Assembly: GCF_001681715.1 (NCBI RefSeq)
Contig: NZ_LNWY01000011.1
Span: 27,158-91,157, forward strand
DNA: 64,000 bases
From: Tritonibacter mobilis
GTDB taxonomy: Bacteria > Pseudomonadota > Alphaproteobacteria > Rhodobacterales > Rhodobacteraceae
Direction: 5' to 3'
Shown: one piece after another, positions 45,622 through 55,285 of the stretch
How positions within the stretch are numbered: the first letter of the stretch is position 1
How the letters are laid out: each line of letters begins with the position of its first letter
The notes under the pieces: model-generated
Seen by the model: only the letters and a program-made list of their open reading frames with translations
The model's database searches: none
Told to the model about the DNA's origin: nothing
Translations under genes and position numbers: made by a program

Positions 45622-47193
45622 ATGACACCGCGCAAGCTATTATTCACGGTTACTTCGGCACTGGCGCTGGCCTGTGCAGGGGGCGCTCAGGCCGAAACGT
45701 TTCGGCTGGGCACCAGCGGCGACCTCTACGGCCTTGATCCACATTCGATGACGGACAGCTTTACTGTCTCATTCCTCAACCACGTCTATGAGGCGTTGGT
45801 GCGATATGACGCTGACCTCAAGATTGAGCCAGCCTTGGCCACAAGCTGGGAACAGATCGACGAGACTACCGTGCGCTACACGTTGCGCGAGGGGATCAAG
45901 TTCCACGATGGTCAGGACTTCTCGGCCGAGGACGTGGTGGCATCGGTAAAGCGCGCAGCGCATGAGGACTCGCCCATTCGCGGTAATATCGCCGGGTTGA
46001 TCGATGCCAAGATGGTCGATGAGATGACCGTTGATCTGATGCTGGACGGTCCAAACCCGTTGCTCAACAACTTCCTGACCAACGTTCTGATCTTTGACAG
46101 CGGCTGGCTGGAAGAGCATGACGCGCTTGACCCGATCGATGCGCAGAAGGGCGAAGAAGGCTACACCACATCGAACGCCAATGGTACCGGCCCCTTCCGG
46201 TTTGAGTCCCGCACTCCTGACGCGCAGACCGTGCTGACAGTCAACAACGACTGGTGGGACGAGCCGCAGCACAACCTGACCCGGATCGAGCTGAACCCCA
46301 TCAACTCCGATGCGACCCGCGTGGCGGCGATGCTCTCAGGCGAGCTCGATATGATCGTGCCGTCTCCCCTGCAGGACGCCAAGCGGATCGAGGCGACCGA
46401 GGGTATGCATGTTCTGGAGGCACCGGGCCTGCGCGCGATCATGATGGGCTTCAACCTGTCTGGTACGTCGAATAACCCCAATCAGGAGGGTAACCCGCTG
46501 CAGCAGGTCGAGGTCCGTCAAGCTCTGGTCCATGCGATCAGCTATGACCTACTGCGCGACAAGATTATGCGCGGCAAATCCCGCAATCTCGGCGGTCTGG
46601 TCGCCCCGCAGGTGCCCGGCTACGACGAAGCGGTCGACGAGATCCCTGCCTATGATCCCGAAAAGGCCAAGCAGATGCTGGCCGATGCCGGCTATCCGGA
46701 AGGGTTCAGCCTGAACATGAACTGCCCCAATGACCGCTACGTCAACGATGCCGCAATCTGTCAGGCGCTGGCGGCGATGTTCGCACGTGTGGGCGTGAAG
46801 ACGGACCTCACTGCAGAGACCAAGGCCATCCACTTCGAGCGCGCCCGCGCCAATGAGACTGACATGTTCATGCTGGGATGGGCCACGCTGCCGATGCTCG
46901 ACGGCTATTCGGTGCTCTCGGCGATGCTGCACACTCCCGAGGGGCAGATGGGCACCTGGAACCCCGGTGGCTATTCCAACGCCGAAGTCGACCGCCTGAC
47001 CAAGGCCGTGGCCACCGAGCTGGATGCCGAGAAGCGCATGGAGATGATGATCGAGGCCTTCTGGATCGCCGATCAGGAGGTGGCTTGGCTGCCGCTGCAC
47101 GCTCAGCCCCTGTCCTGGGCCGCGCGCAATGCGGTGAAAATCCCCCAGACCGCGGATGACAAGCCGCGCCTCTGGCTCGCCCGGATCGAGTAA
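45622..47193 (+). CDS. ABC transporter substrate-binding protein, family 5 (DppA/OppA-like)
   Basis: A 523-residue periplasmic binding protein with a signal peptide ending at GGAQAET. The family-5 signature lies in ALATSWEQIDETTVRYTLRE and GIKFHDGQDFSAEDVVAS. Members bind peptides, nickel, opines or other small organic compounds. The downstream racemase, reductase and amidohydrolases suggest a cyclic amide or heterocycle. First gene of an operon running to 55285. A hairpin follows the stop. Confidence 0.9.
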   Translation: MTPRKLLFTVTSALALACAGGAQAETFRLGTSGDLYGLDPHSMTDSFTVSFLNHVYEALVRYDADLKIEPALATSWEQIDETTVRYTLREGIKFHDGQDFSAEDVVASVKRAAHEDSPIRGNIAGLIDAKMVDEMTVDLMLDGPNPLLNNFLTNVLIFDSGWLEEHDALDPIDAQKGEEGYTTSNANGTGPFRFESRTPDAQTVLTVNNDWWDEPQHNLTRIELNPINSDATRVAAMLSGELDMIVPSPLQDAKRIEATEGMHVLEAPGLRAIMMGFNLSGTSNNPNQEGNPLQQVEVRQALVHAISYDLLRDKIMRGKSRNLGGLVAPQVPGYDEAVDEIPAYDPEKAKQMLADAGYPEGFSLNMNCPNDRYVNDAAICQALAAMFARVGVKTDLTAETKAIHFERARANETDMFMLGWATLPMLDGYSVLSAMLHTPEGQMGTWNPGGYSNAEVDRLTKAVATELDAEKRMEMMIEAFWIADQEVAWLPLHAQPLSWAARNAVKIPQTADDKPRLWLARIE

Positions 47194-47203
47194 CCTCCCC
47201 CGT

Positions 47204-47229
47204 GGCGGGCGTCTCTCCCCACGTCCGCC
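47204..47229 (+). terminator. intra-operon hairpin after the family-5 binding-protein gene
   Basis: GGCGGGCG pairs with CGTCCGCC (one G-T pair) around a ten-base loop, directly after the binding-protein stop. No T-tract. Same location as the hairpins after the two other binding-protein genes. Confidence 0.5.
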
Positions 47230-47259
47230 CCAGTTCAACCTTGCCAGCCGGAGGCCAGC

Positions 47260-48246
47260 ATGTTCGCTTTTCTTATCCGTCGCATCATACAGGCCGCGCT
47301 GGTGATGCTCGTCGTCGCCTCGATCGCCTTTCTGATGTTCCGTTTTCTCGGTGACCCGATTTCCAACCTCCTGCCCGAGGACGCCACCGTGCAGGACCGC
47401 GCCGAGATGCGCGAGAAACTGGGGCTCAACGACCCTGTCCTGGTGCAATACGGCCGCTTTATCGCCGATGCCGCGCAGGGTGATTTTGGGCAATCTTACC
47501 GCAACAACCGCCCCGTGTCGGACCTTCTTGCCGAACGCTTTCCCGCCACTGCCGAACTGGTGTTGGTCGCCGCAGGTCTGGCGCTTGCGCTCGGGGTGCC
47601 CCTGGGCATTTACACCGCGCTCAACCCGCGCGGATGGCTGAGCCAGGGATTGCAGGTGATCTCACTTCTGGGGATCTCGGTGCCCACTTTCGTCACCGGT
47701 ATCCTGCTGATCCTCGTCTTCTCGGTCACACTCGGACTGCTGCCAAGCTTCGGGCGGGGTACGGTGGTCGATCTCGGCTGGTGGACGACGGGGTTCCTCA
47801 CCCCCTCGGGCCTCAAGGCGCTGATCCTGCCCGCGATCATGCTCGCCCTGTTCCAGATGACGCTGATCATGCGGCTGGTGCGGGCCGAGATGCTCGAGGT
47901 GCTGCGTGCTGATTACATCAAGTTCGCCAAGGCGCGCGGCATTCCCAACCGGATGCTGCATTTCAAATACGCTCTGAAGAACACGCTTATTCCGGTGATG
48001 ACCATCTTCGGTCTGCAACTGGGCGGGCTCATCGCTTTTGCCATTATCACCGAGACGGTCTTCCAGTGGCCGGGGATGGGCTTCCTGTTCATCCAGGCGG
48101 TGAACTTCACCGATGTCCCCGTTATGGCCGCCTATCTGGTGCTGGTGTCCTTCATCTTCGTCGTCATCAACACGCTGGTCGACCTTTTGTATAACGTCGC
48201 TGACCCGCGCCTGCGGGCCGAGAGAACGCCCGCGCACGGCGTCTGA
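47260..48246 (+). CDS. ABC transporter permease, DppB-like
   Basis: A 328-residue inner-membrane permease with six helices; an N-terminal segment (FLIRRIIQAALVMLVVASIA) and GLNDPVLVQYGRFIADAAQG are typical of DppB/OppB. The EAA loop is around DYIKFAKARGIPNRMLHFKY. Pairs with the next permease as the channel. Confidence 0.9.
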   Translation: MFAFLIRRIIQAALVMLVVASIAFLMFRFLGDPISNLLPEDATVQDRAEMREKLGLNDPVLVQYGRFIADAAQGDFGQSYRNNRPVSDLLAERFPATAELVLVAAGLALALGVPLGIYTALNPRGWLSQGLQVISLLGISVPTFVTGILLILVFSVTLGLLPSFGRGTVVDLGWWTTGFLTPSGLKALILPAIMLALFQMTLIMRLVRAEMLEVLRADYIKFAKARGIPNRMLHFKYALKNTLIPVMTIFGLQLGGLIAFAIITETVFQWPGMGFLFIQAVNFTDVPVMAAYLVLVSFIFVVINTLVDLLYNVADPRLRAERTPAHGV

Positions 48247-48258
48247 GGAGGTTCCCCC

Positions 48259-49182
48259 ATGTCAAACTTCATGCCCATGCTCTACGCCTTCTGGGACAGC
48301 GATATCACCTACAGCTTCCGCAAGTCGCGCGTGGCGGTGATCTCGGCGCTGGTGCTGCTGGCGATATTCCTCACGGCGATCTTCGCCCCGAGCCTCGCCC
48401 CGCAGGATCCGTTCAACATCGCCGAGCTGGACCTTTTCGACAGCGAGTTACCCCCCGCTTGGGTCGAGGGCGGCAGCGCCGCCTACTTGCTCGGCACTGA
48501 CACTCAGGCCCGCGACGTGCTGTCCTCGATCATGTACGGGATGCGGATTTCTCTGCTGGTCGGTTTCGCCAGCGTGATCCTTGCCGCCGTGATGGGCGTA
48601 GCGCTTGGCCTTCTTGGCGGCTTTCTCGGCGGGATCGTTGATGCGGTGCTGATGCGGATCGCCGACGTGCTGCTCAGCTTCCCTCCGATCCTCGTGGCGC
48701 TTTTGATCAACGGCGTGCTGCGCAGTGCGCTGCCAAGTTCGGCGCAGGCCGAGTCGGCGCTAATCGTTTTGATTCTGTCGATCGGCCTGACCAACTGGGT
48801 GCAATATGCTCGCACCGTGCGCGGCTCGACCATGGTGGAGCGCCGCAAAGAGTATATCGAGGCGGCGCGCACCCTCGGCACCGGCAAGCTGGCGATCATG
48901 ATTAAGCATATCCTGCCCAATGTGCTGGGGCCGGTGCTGGTCATCGCGACGATCAACCTCGGCATGGCGGTGCTGACCGAGGCGACGCTGAGCTTTCTCG
49001 GTGTCGGCATGCCGCCCACCCAGCCCTCGCTCGGCACGCTGATCCAGATCGGCAACGAGTTCCTGTTTTCGGGCATCTGGTGGGTCGTCGTCTTTCCGGC
49101 CGCTGTGTTGGCGATCCTCGTGCTGGCGGTGAACCTGCTGGGCGACTGGCTGCGCGATGCGCTCAACCCCAAACTGCGCTGA
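48259..49182 (+). CDS. ABC transporter permease, DppC-like
   Basis: A 307-residue permease with an N-terminal cytoplasmic OppC-type segment and six helices. YLLGTDTQARDVLSSIMYGM is the family marker LGTDxxGRD with Gln-Ala in place of Gly. The EAA loop is EYIEAARTLGTGKLAIMIKH. It lies 12 bases after the DppB-like gene and forms the channel with it. Confidence 0.9.
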   Translation: MSNFMPMLYAFWDSDITYSFRKSRVAVISALVLLAIFLTAIFAPSLAPQDPFNIAELDLFDSELPPAWVEGGSAAYLLGTDTQARDVLSSIMYGMRISLLVGFASVILAAVMGVALGLLGGFLGGIVDAVLMRIADVLLSFPPILVALLINGVLRSALPSSAQAESALIVLILSIGLTNWVQYARTVRGSTMVERRKEYIEAARTLGTGKLAIMIKHILPNVLGPVLVIATINLGMAVLTEATLSFLGVGMPPTQPSLGTLIQIGNEFLFSGIWWVVVFPAAVLAILVLAVNLLGDWLRDALNPKLR

Positions 49183-49191
49183 GGTAATCCC

Positions 49192-50157
49192 ATGCCACTT
49201 CTTGAACTGGACAACATCGTTGTCGAATTCCCCACCCGGCGCGGTCCGCTGGAGGCCGTCAAGGGCTTGAGCCTTGACCTCGACGAAGGTGAGATCCTCG
49301 GGCTGGTCGGTGAATCCGGCGCCGGTAAGTCGATCACGGGGGCCGCGATCACCGGGCTGATCGAACCGCCCGGCCTGATCCGCTCGGGCGAGGTGCGGCT
49401 GCGCGGCGCGCGGGTCGACAACCTGCCTGCTGACAAGATGCGCCGCATCCGCGGCAAGGAGATCGGTGCAATCTTTCAGGACCCGCTGACCAGCCTCAAC
49501 CCGGTCTATACCGTGGGCGAGCAACTTATCGACACGATGCGCGTGCATCTCGACCTCGACCAGAAGACTGCCCGCCAGCGCGCCATCGATTGGTTGGCCG
49601 AAGTCGGCATCCCGGCCCCCGAGGCACGGCTCGACCAGTATCCGCACCAGTTCTCGGGCGGGATGCGGCAGCGGGTGGTGATCGCGTTAGCGCTCTGCGC
49701 CGAGCCAAAGCTCATCATTGCGGACGAGCCGACCACGGCACTCGACGTCAGCGTGCAGGCGCAGATCCTCGCCTTGCTGAAAAGGCTCTGCCGCGAGAAC
49801 GGCACTGCGGTGGTGCTGGTGACCCATGATATGGGCGTGATCGCCGAGACCGCCGACCGCGTCGCGGTGATGTACGCGGGACGGCTGGTCGAGATCGGCG
49901 ATGTGAAACAGGTCATCGAGGAGCCGCTGCATCCCTATACCCGCGGCCTCATGGCCTCGATCCCGCAGATTGGCATCCGCGACCGGCGCCTCACGCAGAT
50001 CGAGGGCGCCATGCCCGGCCTGCGCAACGCTGCGCCCGGCTGCGCCTTTGCGCCCCGTTGTCCCCGGGCGATGGAACACTGCCACAGCATCCGCCCCGCG
50101 CCGCAGGACGCCGGCACCGGGCAGGTCGCCTGCCACTTTTACGGAGAGACGTCATGA
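49192..50157 (+). CDS. ABC transporter ATPase, DppD-like
   Basis: A 321-residue ATPase. Walker A GESGAGKS near residue 38, FQDPLTSLNPVYTVGEQL, signature FSGGMRQRVVIALAL, Walker B LIIADEPTTALDVSVQ, and the C-terminal oligopeptide-type Cys cluster (CAFAPRCPRAMEHC). Overlaps the partner ATPase in an ATGA junction. Confidence 0.95.
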   Translation: MPLLELDNIVVEFPTRRGPLEAVKGLSLDLDEGEILGLVGESGAGKSITGAAITGLIEPPGLIRSGEVRLRGARVDNLPADKMRRIRGKEIGAIFQDPLTSLNPVYTVGEQLIDTMRVHLDLDQKTARQRAIDWLAEVGIPAPEARLDQYPHQFSGGMRQRVVIALALCAEPKLIIADEPTTALDVSVQAQILALLKRLCRENGTAVVLVTHDMGVIAETADRVAVMYAGRLVEIGDVKQVIEEPLHPYTRGLMASIPQIGIRDRRLTQIEGAMPGLRNAAPGCAFAPRCPRAMEHCHSIRPAPQDAGTGQVACHFYGETS

Positions 50158-51191
50158 CCCCCCAGATCACCCCCGACGATATCCTCAGCGTGCAGAACAT
50201 CTCCAAGCGCTTCGACGTGTCCGAGCCATTCCTCAACCGGGTGTTGGAGCGCCGCCCGCGCCGTATCCTGACGGCGGTGAACGACATCAGTTTCGACGTG
50301 CCGCGCGGCAAGACCTTTGCCGTGGTGGGCGAGTCGGGCTGCGGAAAATCCACCGTGGCGCGGCTTCTGATGGGGCTGCATACACCAAGTGGCGGCACGA
50401 TCCGGTTCGAGGGGGACGACATCACCCGTATGCCCCCCGGCAAACCCGCGGCGTTGCGACGTCGGATGCAGATGATCTTTCAAGACCCCTATGCCTCGCT
50501 CAACCCGCGTTGGCGGGTGCGCGACATCATCGGCGAGCCGCTCAAGAACTTCGGCATCTGCAAGAACAATGCGGAGGTTACCCGAGAGGTTGAAAAACTG
50601 CTGAGCCAGGTCGGTCTGAACCCCGCAGATGCCAAGAAATTCCCGCATGAGTTCTCCGGCGGTCAACGCCAGCGCCTGTCGATCGCTCGCGCCCTCACCA
50701 CCCGGCCCGAATTGCTGATCTGCGATGAGCCGACCTCGGCGCTGGACGTGAGTGTTCAAAGCCAGATTCTCAACCTGATGAAGGACCTGCAAGACGAGTT
50801 CAACATGAGCTACATCTTCATCAGTCACGATCTGGCGGTGGTCTGGTATATGGCCGATGTGCTGGCGGTGATGTATCTGGGCAAGATCGTCGAGGTCGGC
50901 CCGAAGGAGGAGATCTTCGGCAACCCACAGCATCCCTACACGCGCCTGTTGATGGAGACCGTGCCCAAGCTGACCGTGGGCGGTTCCGAGCGAGTGCCAG
51001 TTGCAGGGGAGGTGCCAAACCCGATTTCGCCGCCGTCCGGTTGTGCCTTTCACCCGCGCTGTCCGATGGCGAACGACACCTGTCGGAGTGTGGCCCCCGC
51101 GCTCAACCTGCGCGAGGGCGGTCAAAAGTCGGCTTGCCATGCCGCGGACGAGGAACGGCTGAAGCCTTGGCTCAGAATGGCGGCGGAGTAG
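50154..51191 (+). CDS. ABC transporter ATPase, DppF-like
   Basis: A 345-residue partner ATPase. Walker A GESGCGKST, FQDPYASLNPRWRVRDIIGE, signature FSGGQRQRLSIARAL, Walker B LLICDEPTSALDVSVQ, and the Cys cluster CAFHPRCPMANDTC. ATG 50154 was chosen at the ATGA junction; the longer open frame upstream belongs to the DppD-like gene. Completes the importer. Confidence 0.95.
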   Translation: MTPQITPDDILSVQNISKRFDVSEPFLNRVLERRPRRILTAVNDISFDVPRGKTFAVVGESGCGKSTVARLLMGLHTPSGGTIRFEGDDITRMPPGKPAALRRRMQMIFQDPYASLNPRWRVRDIIGEPLKNFGICKNNAEVTREVEKLLSQVGLNPADAKKFPHEFSGGQRQRLSIARALTTRPELLICDEPTSALDVSVQSQILNLMKDLQDEFNMSYIFISHDLAVVWYMADVLAVMYLGKIVEVGPKEEIFGNPQHPYTRLLMETVPKLTVGGSERVPVAGEVPNPISPPSGCAFHPRCPMANDTCRSVAPALNLREGGQKSACHAADEERLKPWLRMAAE

Positions 51192-51195
51192 GGGG

Positions 51196-51828
51196 ATGGA
51201 GTTCGATTTCACCACCCTGCCAGAGCGCGACCGCTACCGGCTGCTCTCAAGCTTCGTGGCACCACGCCCCATCGCGCTCGTCACCACGCTGTGCGCCGAA
51301 GGTATCGCCAATGCCGCACCAATGAGCTTTTTCAACGTCTTCTCGCAGGAGCCGCCGATCGTAATCCTTGGCATCCAGTGTCGTCCCGACGGCAGCATCA
51401 AGGATACGGTCACCAACATCACCCGCCGTCAGAGTTTCTGCGTCAATATGGTCGATATGGCGCTGGCCGAGGCGATGATCACTTGCGGGATCAGCTATGC
51501 GCCCGACGTAGATGAGATCGCGACTGCCGGGCTGACCATGACCTCCGCCAGCCAGATCGACGGCGGCTGGATCGCGGAAAGCCCCTGCGCCATGGAATGC
51601 GTGGTCGAAGAGACCATCCGCTATGCGCGGCGCGAAATCATACTGGGCCGTGTCCTGCAGATGCATGTGCGCGACAACTGCCTTGACGACGCGGGTCGCT
51701 ATGTCCGGCCCGAGAATTACCAGCCCATCGCGCGGCTGCATGCAGACAATTACATCACCTCCGACCGGCAGTTTGAGCTCAAGGTCCCCGACACGCCGCC
51801 GGTTGGCGTGACACAGAAAGCCAATTGA
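51196..51828 (+). CDS. flavin reductase-like FMN-binding protein
   Basis: A 210-residue flavin-reductase-like split barrel. FVAPRPIALVTTLCAEGIAN, AAPMSFFNVFSQEPPIVIL and DTVTNITRRQSFCVNMVD mark the branch that binds FMN. It may supply reduced flavin or act as an oxidoreductase in the pathway. No flavin monooxygenase partner is in the window. The stop overlaps the racemase start (TGATGA). Confidence 0.8.
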   Translation: MEFDFTTLPERDRYRLLSSFVAPRPIALVTTLCAEGIANAAPMSFFNVFSQEPPIVILGIQCRPDGSIKDTVTNITRRQSFCVNMVDMALAEAMITCGISYAPDVDEIATAGLTMTSASQIDGGWIAESPCAMECVVEETIRYARREIILGRVLQMHVRDNCLDDAGRYVRPENYQPIARLHADNYITSDRQFELKVPDTPPVGVTQKAN

Positions 51829-52568
51829 TGAAAATTCACCTGATCAACCCGAACTCCACCGCGGGCATGACCGAGGCCATCGCCCGTACCGCCCGCGCTC
51901 AGGCCGGGCCGGGGGTGGAGGTCGTCTCTGCCACTGCGCGTGCAACACCGCCCAGCATCGAAGGCTATGCGGATGAGGCCCGCGCCGTGCCTGCCATGCT
52001 CGACGCAATTCTTGAAGCAGAGGCGGCGGGGGCCGTGGCTCATGTGATCGCCTGTTTCGACGATCCAGGTCTCGATGCCGCCCGCGCCGTTGCCAAGGGG
52101 CCGGTCATCGGTCTTTGCGAAGCGGCGCTCATTGCAGCTGGACGGATCGCCAAGCGCTTCTCGGTTGTGACGACTTTGCCGCGGGCTGTGCCGATCATCG
52201 AAGACCTCGGAGACCGCTACGGATGTGGCCGCGCGCTCTGTGCCGTACATGCCGCTGACATCCCGGTGCTCGATCTCGAATATGCGCCGGTGCAGACCCT
52301 GCCTCTGATCGCTCGCAAAATTCGCCAGACGGTTGAGGAAGACCGGGCCGAGGCCGTGGTGCTGGGCTGCGCGGGCATGAGTGCGCATCTGGAACAATTG
52401 GGCCGCGATGCGGGCGTGCCGGTGATCGACGGCGTGGGCTTTGCCATACGCATAGCGGCCGGGCTTGCCGCGACGGGGCTGGTGACCGCCAAGACCGGTG
52501 CCTATGCCCTGCCGCGCGTCAAGCAATCTCCCGTACCGCAAGTGCGCGTCGCTCCACTGACACGATAG
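51828..52568 (+). CDS. Asp/Glu/hydantoin racemase family protein
   Basis: A 246-residue racemase: IHLINPNSTAGMTEAIARTA at the start, one catalytic Cys in HVIACFDDPGLDAAR and the other in VVLGCAGMSAHLEQL. Members racemise hydantoins, allantoin, aspartate or act as maleate isomerases. In a gene set with amidohydrolases, a hydantoin- or allantoin-like substrate is the simplest inference. Confidence 0.85.
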   Translation: MKIHLINPNSTAGMTEAIARTARAQAGPGVEVVSATARATPPSIEGYADEARAVPAMLDAILEAEAAGAVAHVIACFDDPGLDAARAVAKGPVIGLCEAALIAAGRIAKRFSVVTTLPRAVPIIEDLGDRYGCGRALCAVHAADIPVLDLEYAPVQTLPLIARKIRQTVEEDRAEAVVLGCAGMSAHLEQLGRDAGVPVIDGVGFAIRIAAGLAATGLVTAKTGAYALPRVKQSPVPQVRVAPLTR

Positions 52569-52580
52569 ACAGGACAAGAT

Positions 52581-53786
52581 ATGACCAAGCCTTTGCTGCT
52601 CAAGAACCTCCGGCTGATGGGGACGGATGCCGCCGATGTGCTGATCGAGGACGGGCGCATCGCGCAGATCGCCCCCAAGATCAATCCGACCGCAGAGGTC
52701 ACCGTCGAGGACTGCGATAGCGCGCTGGCTCTGCCGGGCCTCGTCGATGCGCATGCCCATCTCGACAAGACGCTGTGGGGCATGCCCTGGCATCCGCACC
52801 AGCAGGGCAAGAGCCTGCAGCAGATGATCGACACCGAGCGGGCTTTGCGCCACGAACTCGATATGGACGCGGAGCGGCAATCGGCACGGCAGGTGGCGTT
52901 GTCGCTGTCCAAGGGGACCACGGCGATCCGAAGCCATGTCGATATCGACACCGAGCATGGGTTGAGCCTGCATCGGGGGGTGGTCGCCACCCGGGCGCGC
53001 TATGCGGATGTCATGCAGATCGAGATCGTCGCCTTCCCGCAATCGGGCCTGATGATCCGCCCCGGTACGCTGGAGCTGATGGACCAGGCCTTGCGCGAAG
53101 GCGCCGATATTGTCGGCGGGCTCGACCCCTGCGGCATCGACCGCGACCCCAAGGGGCAACTCGACGCAGTCTTCGGGTTGGCGGAGAAACACGGTAAGCC
53201 GATAGACATCCACCTGCACGAGCCGGGCGAGATGGGTGCCTTCAGCCTCGAGATGATCCTCGACCGGACCGAAGCACTGACGATGCAGGGTAGGGTGACG
53301 GTCAGCCATGCCTTCTGCCTCGGCATGGGTGATCAGGCGCGGGTGGCGGGGCTGCTCGACCGGATCGCGATGCTGGATGTCTCGCTGGCCACCACCGCGC
53401 CCGCCGCGCGTCCGGTGCCCTCGGTCGCCGCTTGCCGCGACTGCGGGATCGCGATCTGCGCAGGTAACGACGGCATCCGCGACACTTGGACGCCCTATGG
53501 CAACGCTTGCATGCTGGAACGCGCCATGCTGGTGGGCCTGCGCAACAATTTCCGCGCGGATGTGGAGGTCGGTTGGGCCCTCGACACCTGTACCACCGAC
53601 GGCGCGCGGGTCATGGGTCTTGCTGGCTATGGCCTTGCCGAAGGCCATCGTGCCGATCTGGTGCTGGTCGATGTTGAGGCGATCTCGGAAGCGGTCACCC
53701 AACGGCCGCCGCGCCGACTGGTACTGTCGGGCGGGCAGATCGTGGCCCGCAATGGCGAGACGGAGGCGACATGGCAGAGCGCTTGA
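52581..53786 (+). CDS. amidohydrolase, cytosine-deaminase-like
   Basis: A 401-residue amidohydrolase of the CodA branch. The HxH pair is in LVDAHAHLDKTLWGMPW, followed by IDIHLHEPGEMGAFSLEM, VSHAFCLG and the metal Asp in AGNDGIRDTWTPYG. CodA relatives deaminate or open pyrimidine-like and other N-heterocyclic rings. Overlaps the next gene by 16 bases. Confidence 0.85.
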   Translation: MTKPLLLKNLRLMGTDAADVLIEDGRIAQIAPKINPTAEVTVEDCDSALALPGLVDAHAHLDKTLWGMPWHPHQQGKSLQQMIDTERALRHELDMDAERQSARQVALSLSKGTTAIRSHVDIDTEHGLSLHRGVVATRARYADVMQIEIVAFPQSGLMIRPGTLELMDQALREGADIVGGLDPCGIDRDPKGQLDAVFGLAEKHGKPIDIHLHEPGEMGAFSLEMILDRTEALTMQGRVTVSHAFCLGMGDQARVAGLLDRIAMLDVSLATTAPAARPVPSVAACRDCGIAICAGNDGIRDTWTPYGNACMLERAMLVGLRNNFRADVEVGWALDTCTTDGARVMGLAGYGLAEGHRADLVLVDVEAISEAVTQRPPRRLVLSGGQIVARNGETEATWQSA

Positions 53787-55285
53787 AACGCACCGCGCTG
53801 ACCGCCGACTGGGTCGTGGGGCACGTGGACGGGCAACATTGCCTCTACCGCAACGGCACCGTGGTCGTCGAAGGCAAGAAGGTTCTGCACGTTGGACATG
53901 ACTTCGTGGGCGACGTGGCCGAAACCATCGACTTTGGTGCGGCGCTGATCGGGCCGGGGTTCATCGACCTCGATGCGCTGGCCGATCTCGACACCACCGT
54001 TTTGAGCTATGACAATCATCCGCCTGAACTTAAGGGTCGGGTCTGGCCCGAGAGCTACATGGCCGCCGGCCCGCGCGAGATGTACACGCCCGAGGAACTG
54101 GCCTTTCAGAAACGCTATGCCTTCACCCGTCTGATCCGCAACGGCATCACCACGGCGTTGCCCATTGCCTCGCTCTTCTACCGCGCTTGGGGCGAAACGG
54201 CGGAGGAATTCGACGCCGCGGCAGAAGCGGCGGCGGACCTCGGGCTGCGGGTCTATCTCGGCCCGGCCTATCGCAGTGGTAATCTGGTGGTCGATGTTAA
54301 TCGGAAGATCGGTTTTCACTACGACGAAACGCGCGGATTGACGGGGGTGGCAGAGGCTGAAGATTTCGTCGCGCGGCACGAAAACACCCAAGGCGGGCTG
54401 ATCCGTACCATGCTGGCTCCCGACCGGATCGAGACCTGCACGCCCGAGCTTCTGCGCCGCAGCGGTGCCGCTGCCCGCTCTCTCGGAGTGCCGATTCGCC
54501 TGCATTGCTGCCAGTCGCGGCTGGAATACGATCTTGTACTGCAACAGCATGGTAAGAGCCCGTTGGAGCTACTGCGCGATACCGACTTCTTTGCGCCGTC
54601 CACGATCCTGCCACATGGGCTGTTCCTGTCGGGCCTCAACGGCATCACCCATGCCGCGCCCGACCTCGATATCCTGACGGCGTCCGGCGCCGCCCTTGCG
54701 CATTGCCCGCTGGTGATGGCCCGCGGCGGCAAGATCATGCATTCCTTCGTAAGGTTCCGGGACCTGGGCGTCCCTATCGGCATGGGCACCGACACGCATC
54801 CCGCTGACATGATCCAGAACATGGCCCTGGGCGTGATGACCGCCCGCATCGCGGAGGGCGATCCGACTTCCGTTCGCGCCGCCGATTTCTACGATGCCGC
54901 CACTCTGGGCGGCGCGGCCGCGCTAAACCGCCCGGATCTGGGACGGCTTGCCTCGGGCTGTGCGGCGGACCTGAATGTCATCCGGTTGGACAGCCCCGAC
55001 ATCGGTCAACGCATTGATCCAATTCAGACCATCTTGCTCAACGGGTCGGGTCGTGACGTGTCGGACGTGATGATCGCGGGGCGGTTCGTCATGCGCAACG
55101 GCGCAATTACCGGCGTTGATGACATGGTCTATCACCGAAAGGCACAGGCGCAATTCGACCGGATGGTCGCGCAATATCCTGACAGGACGTTGTTTCATCC
55201 CCCAGTGGGGGAGATATTTTCGACGAGCTATCCCACGATTCGTTGTACGCCGATATTCATGCAAAGTGTTGAGAAGGCGTTTTGA
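53771..55285 (+). CDS. amidohydrolase-fold protein lacking the HxH metal motif
   Basis: A 504-residue amidohydrolase-superfamily protein. The expected GFIDxHxH reads GPGFIDLDALADLD, so both His are replaced (Asp and Leu). Later sites persist: IRLHCCQSRLEY, ILPHGLFLSG and the Asp in IGMGTDTHPADM. It may use one metal held by the remaining ligands, or have lost hydrolysis. It is the last gene of the importer operon, downstream of a normal amidohydrolase. Confidence 0.75.
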   Translation: MAERLKRTALTADWVVGHVDGQHCLYRNGTVVVEGKKVLHVGHDFVGDVAETIDFGAALIGPGFIDLDALADLDTTVLSYDNHPPELKGRVWPESYMAAGPREMYTPEELAFQKRYAFTRLIRNGITTALPIASLFYRAWGETAEEFDAAAEAAADLGLRVYLGPAYRSGNLVVDVNRKIGFHYDETRGLTGVAEAEDFVARHENTQGGLIRTMLAPDRIETCTPELLRRSGAAARSLGVPIRLHCCQSRLEYDLVLQQHGKSPLELLRDTDFFAPSTILPHGLFLSGLNGITHAAPDLDILTASGAALAHCPLVMARGGKIMHSFVRFRDLGVPIGMGTDTHPADMIQNMALGVMTARIAEGDPTSVRAADFYDAATLGGAAALNRPDLGRLASGCAADLNVIRLDSPDIGQRIDPIQTILLNGSGRDVSDVMIAGRFVMRNGAITGVDDMVYHRKAQAQFDRMVAQYPDRTLFHPPVGEIFSTSYPTIRCTPIFMQSVEKAF

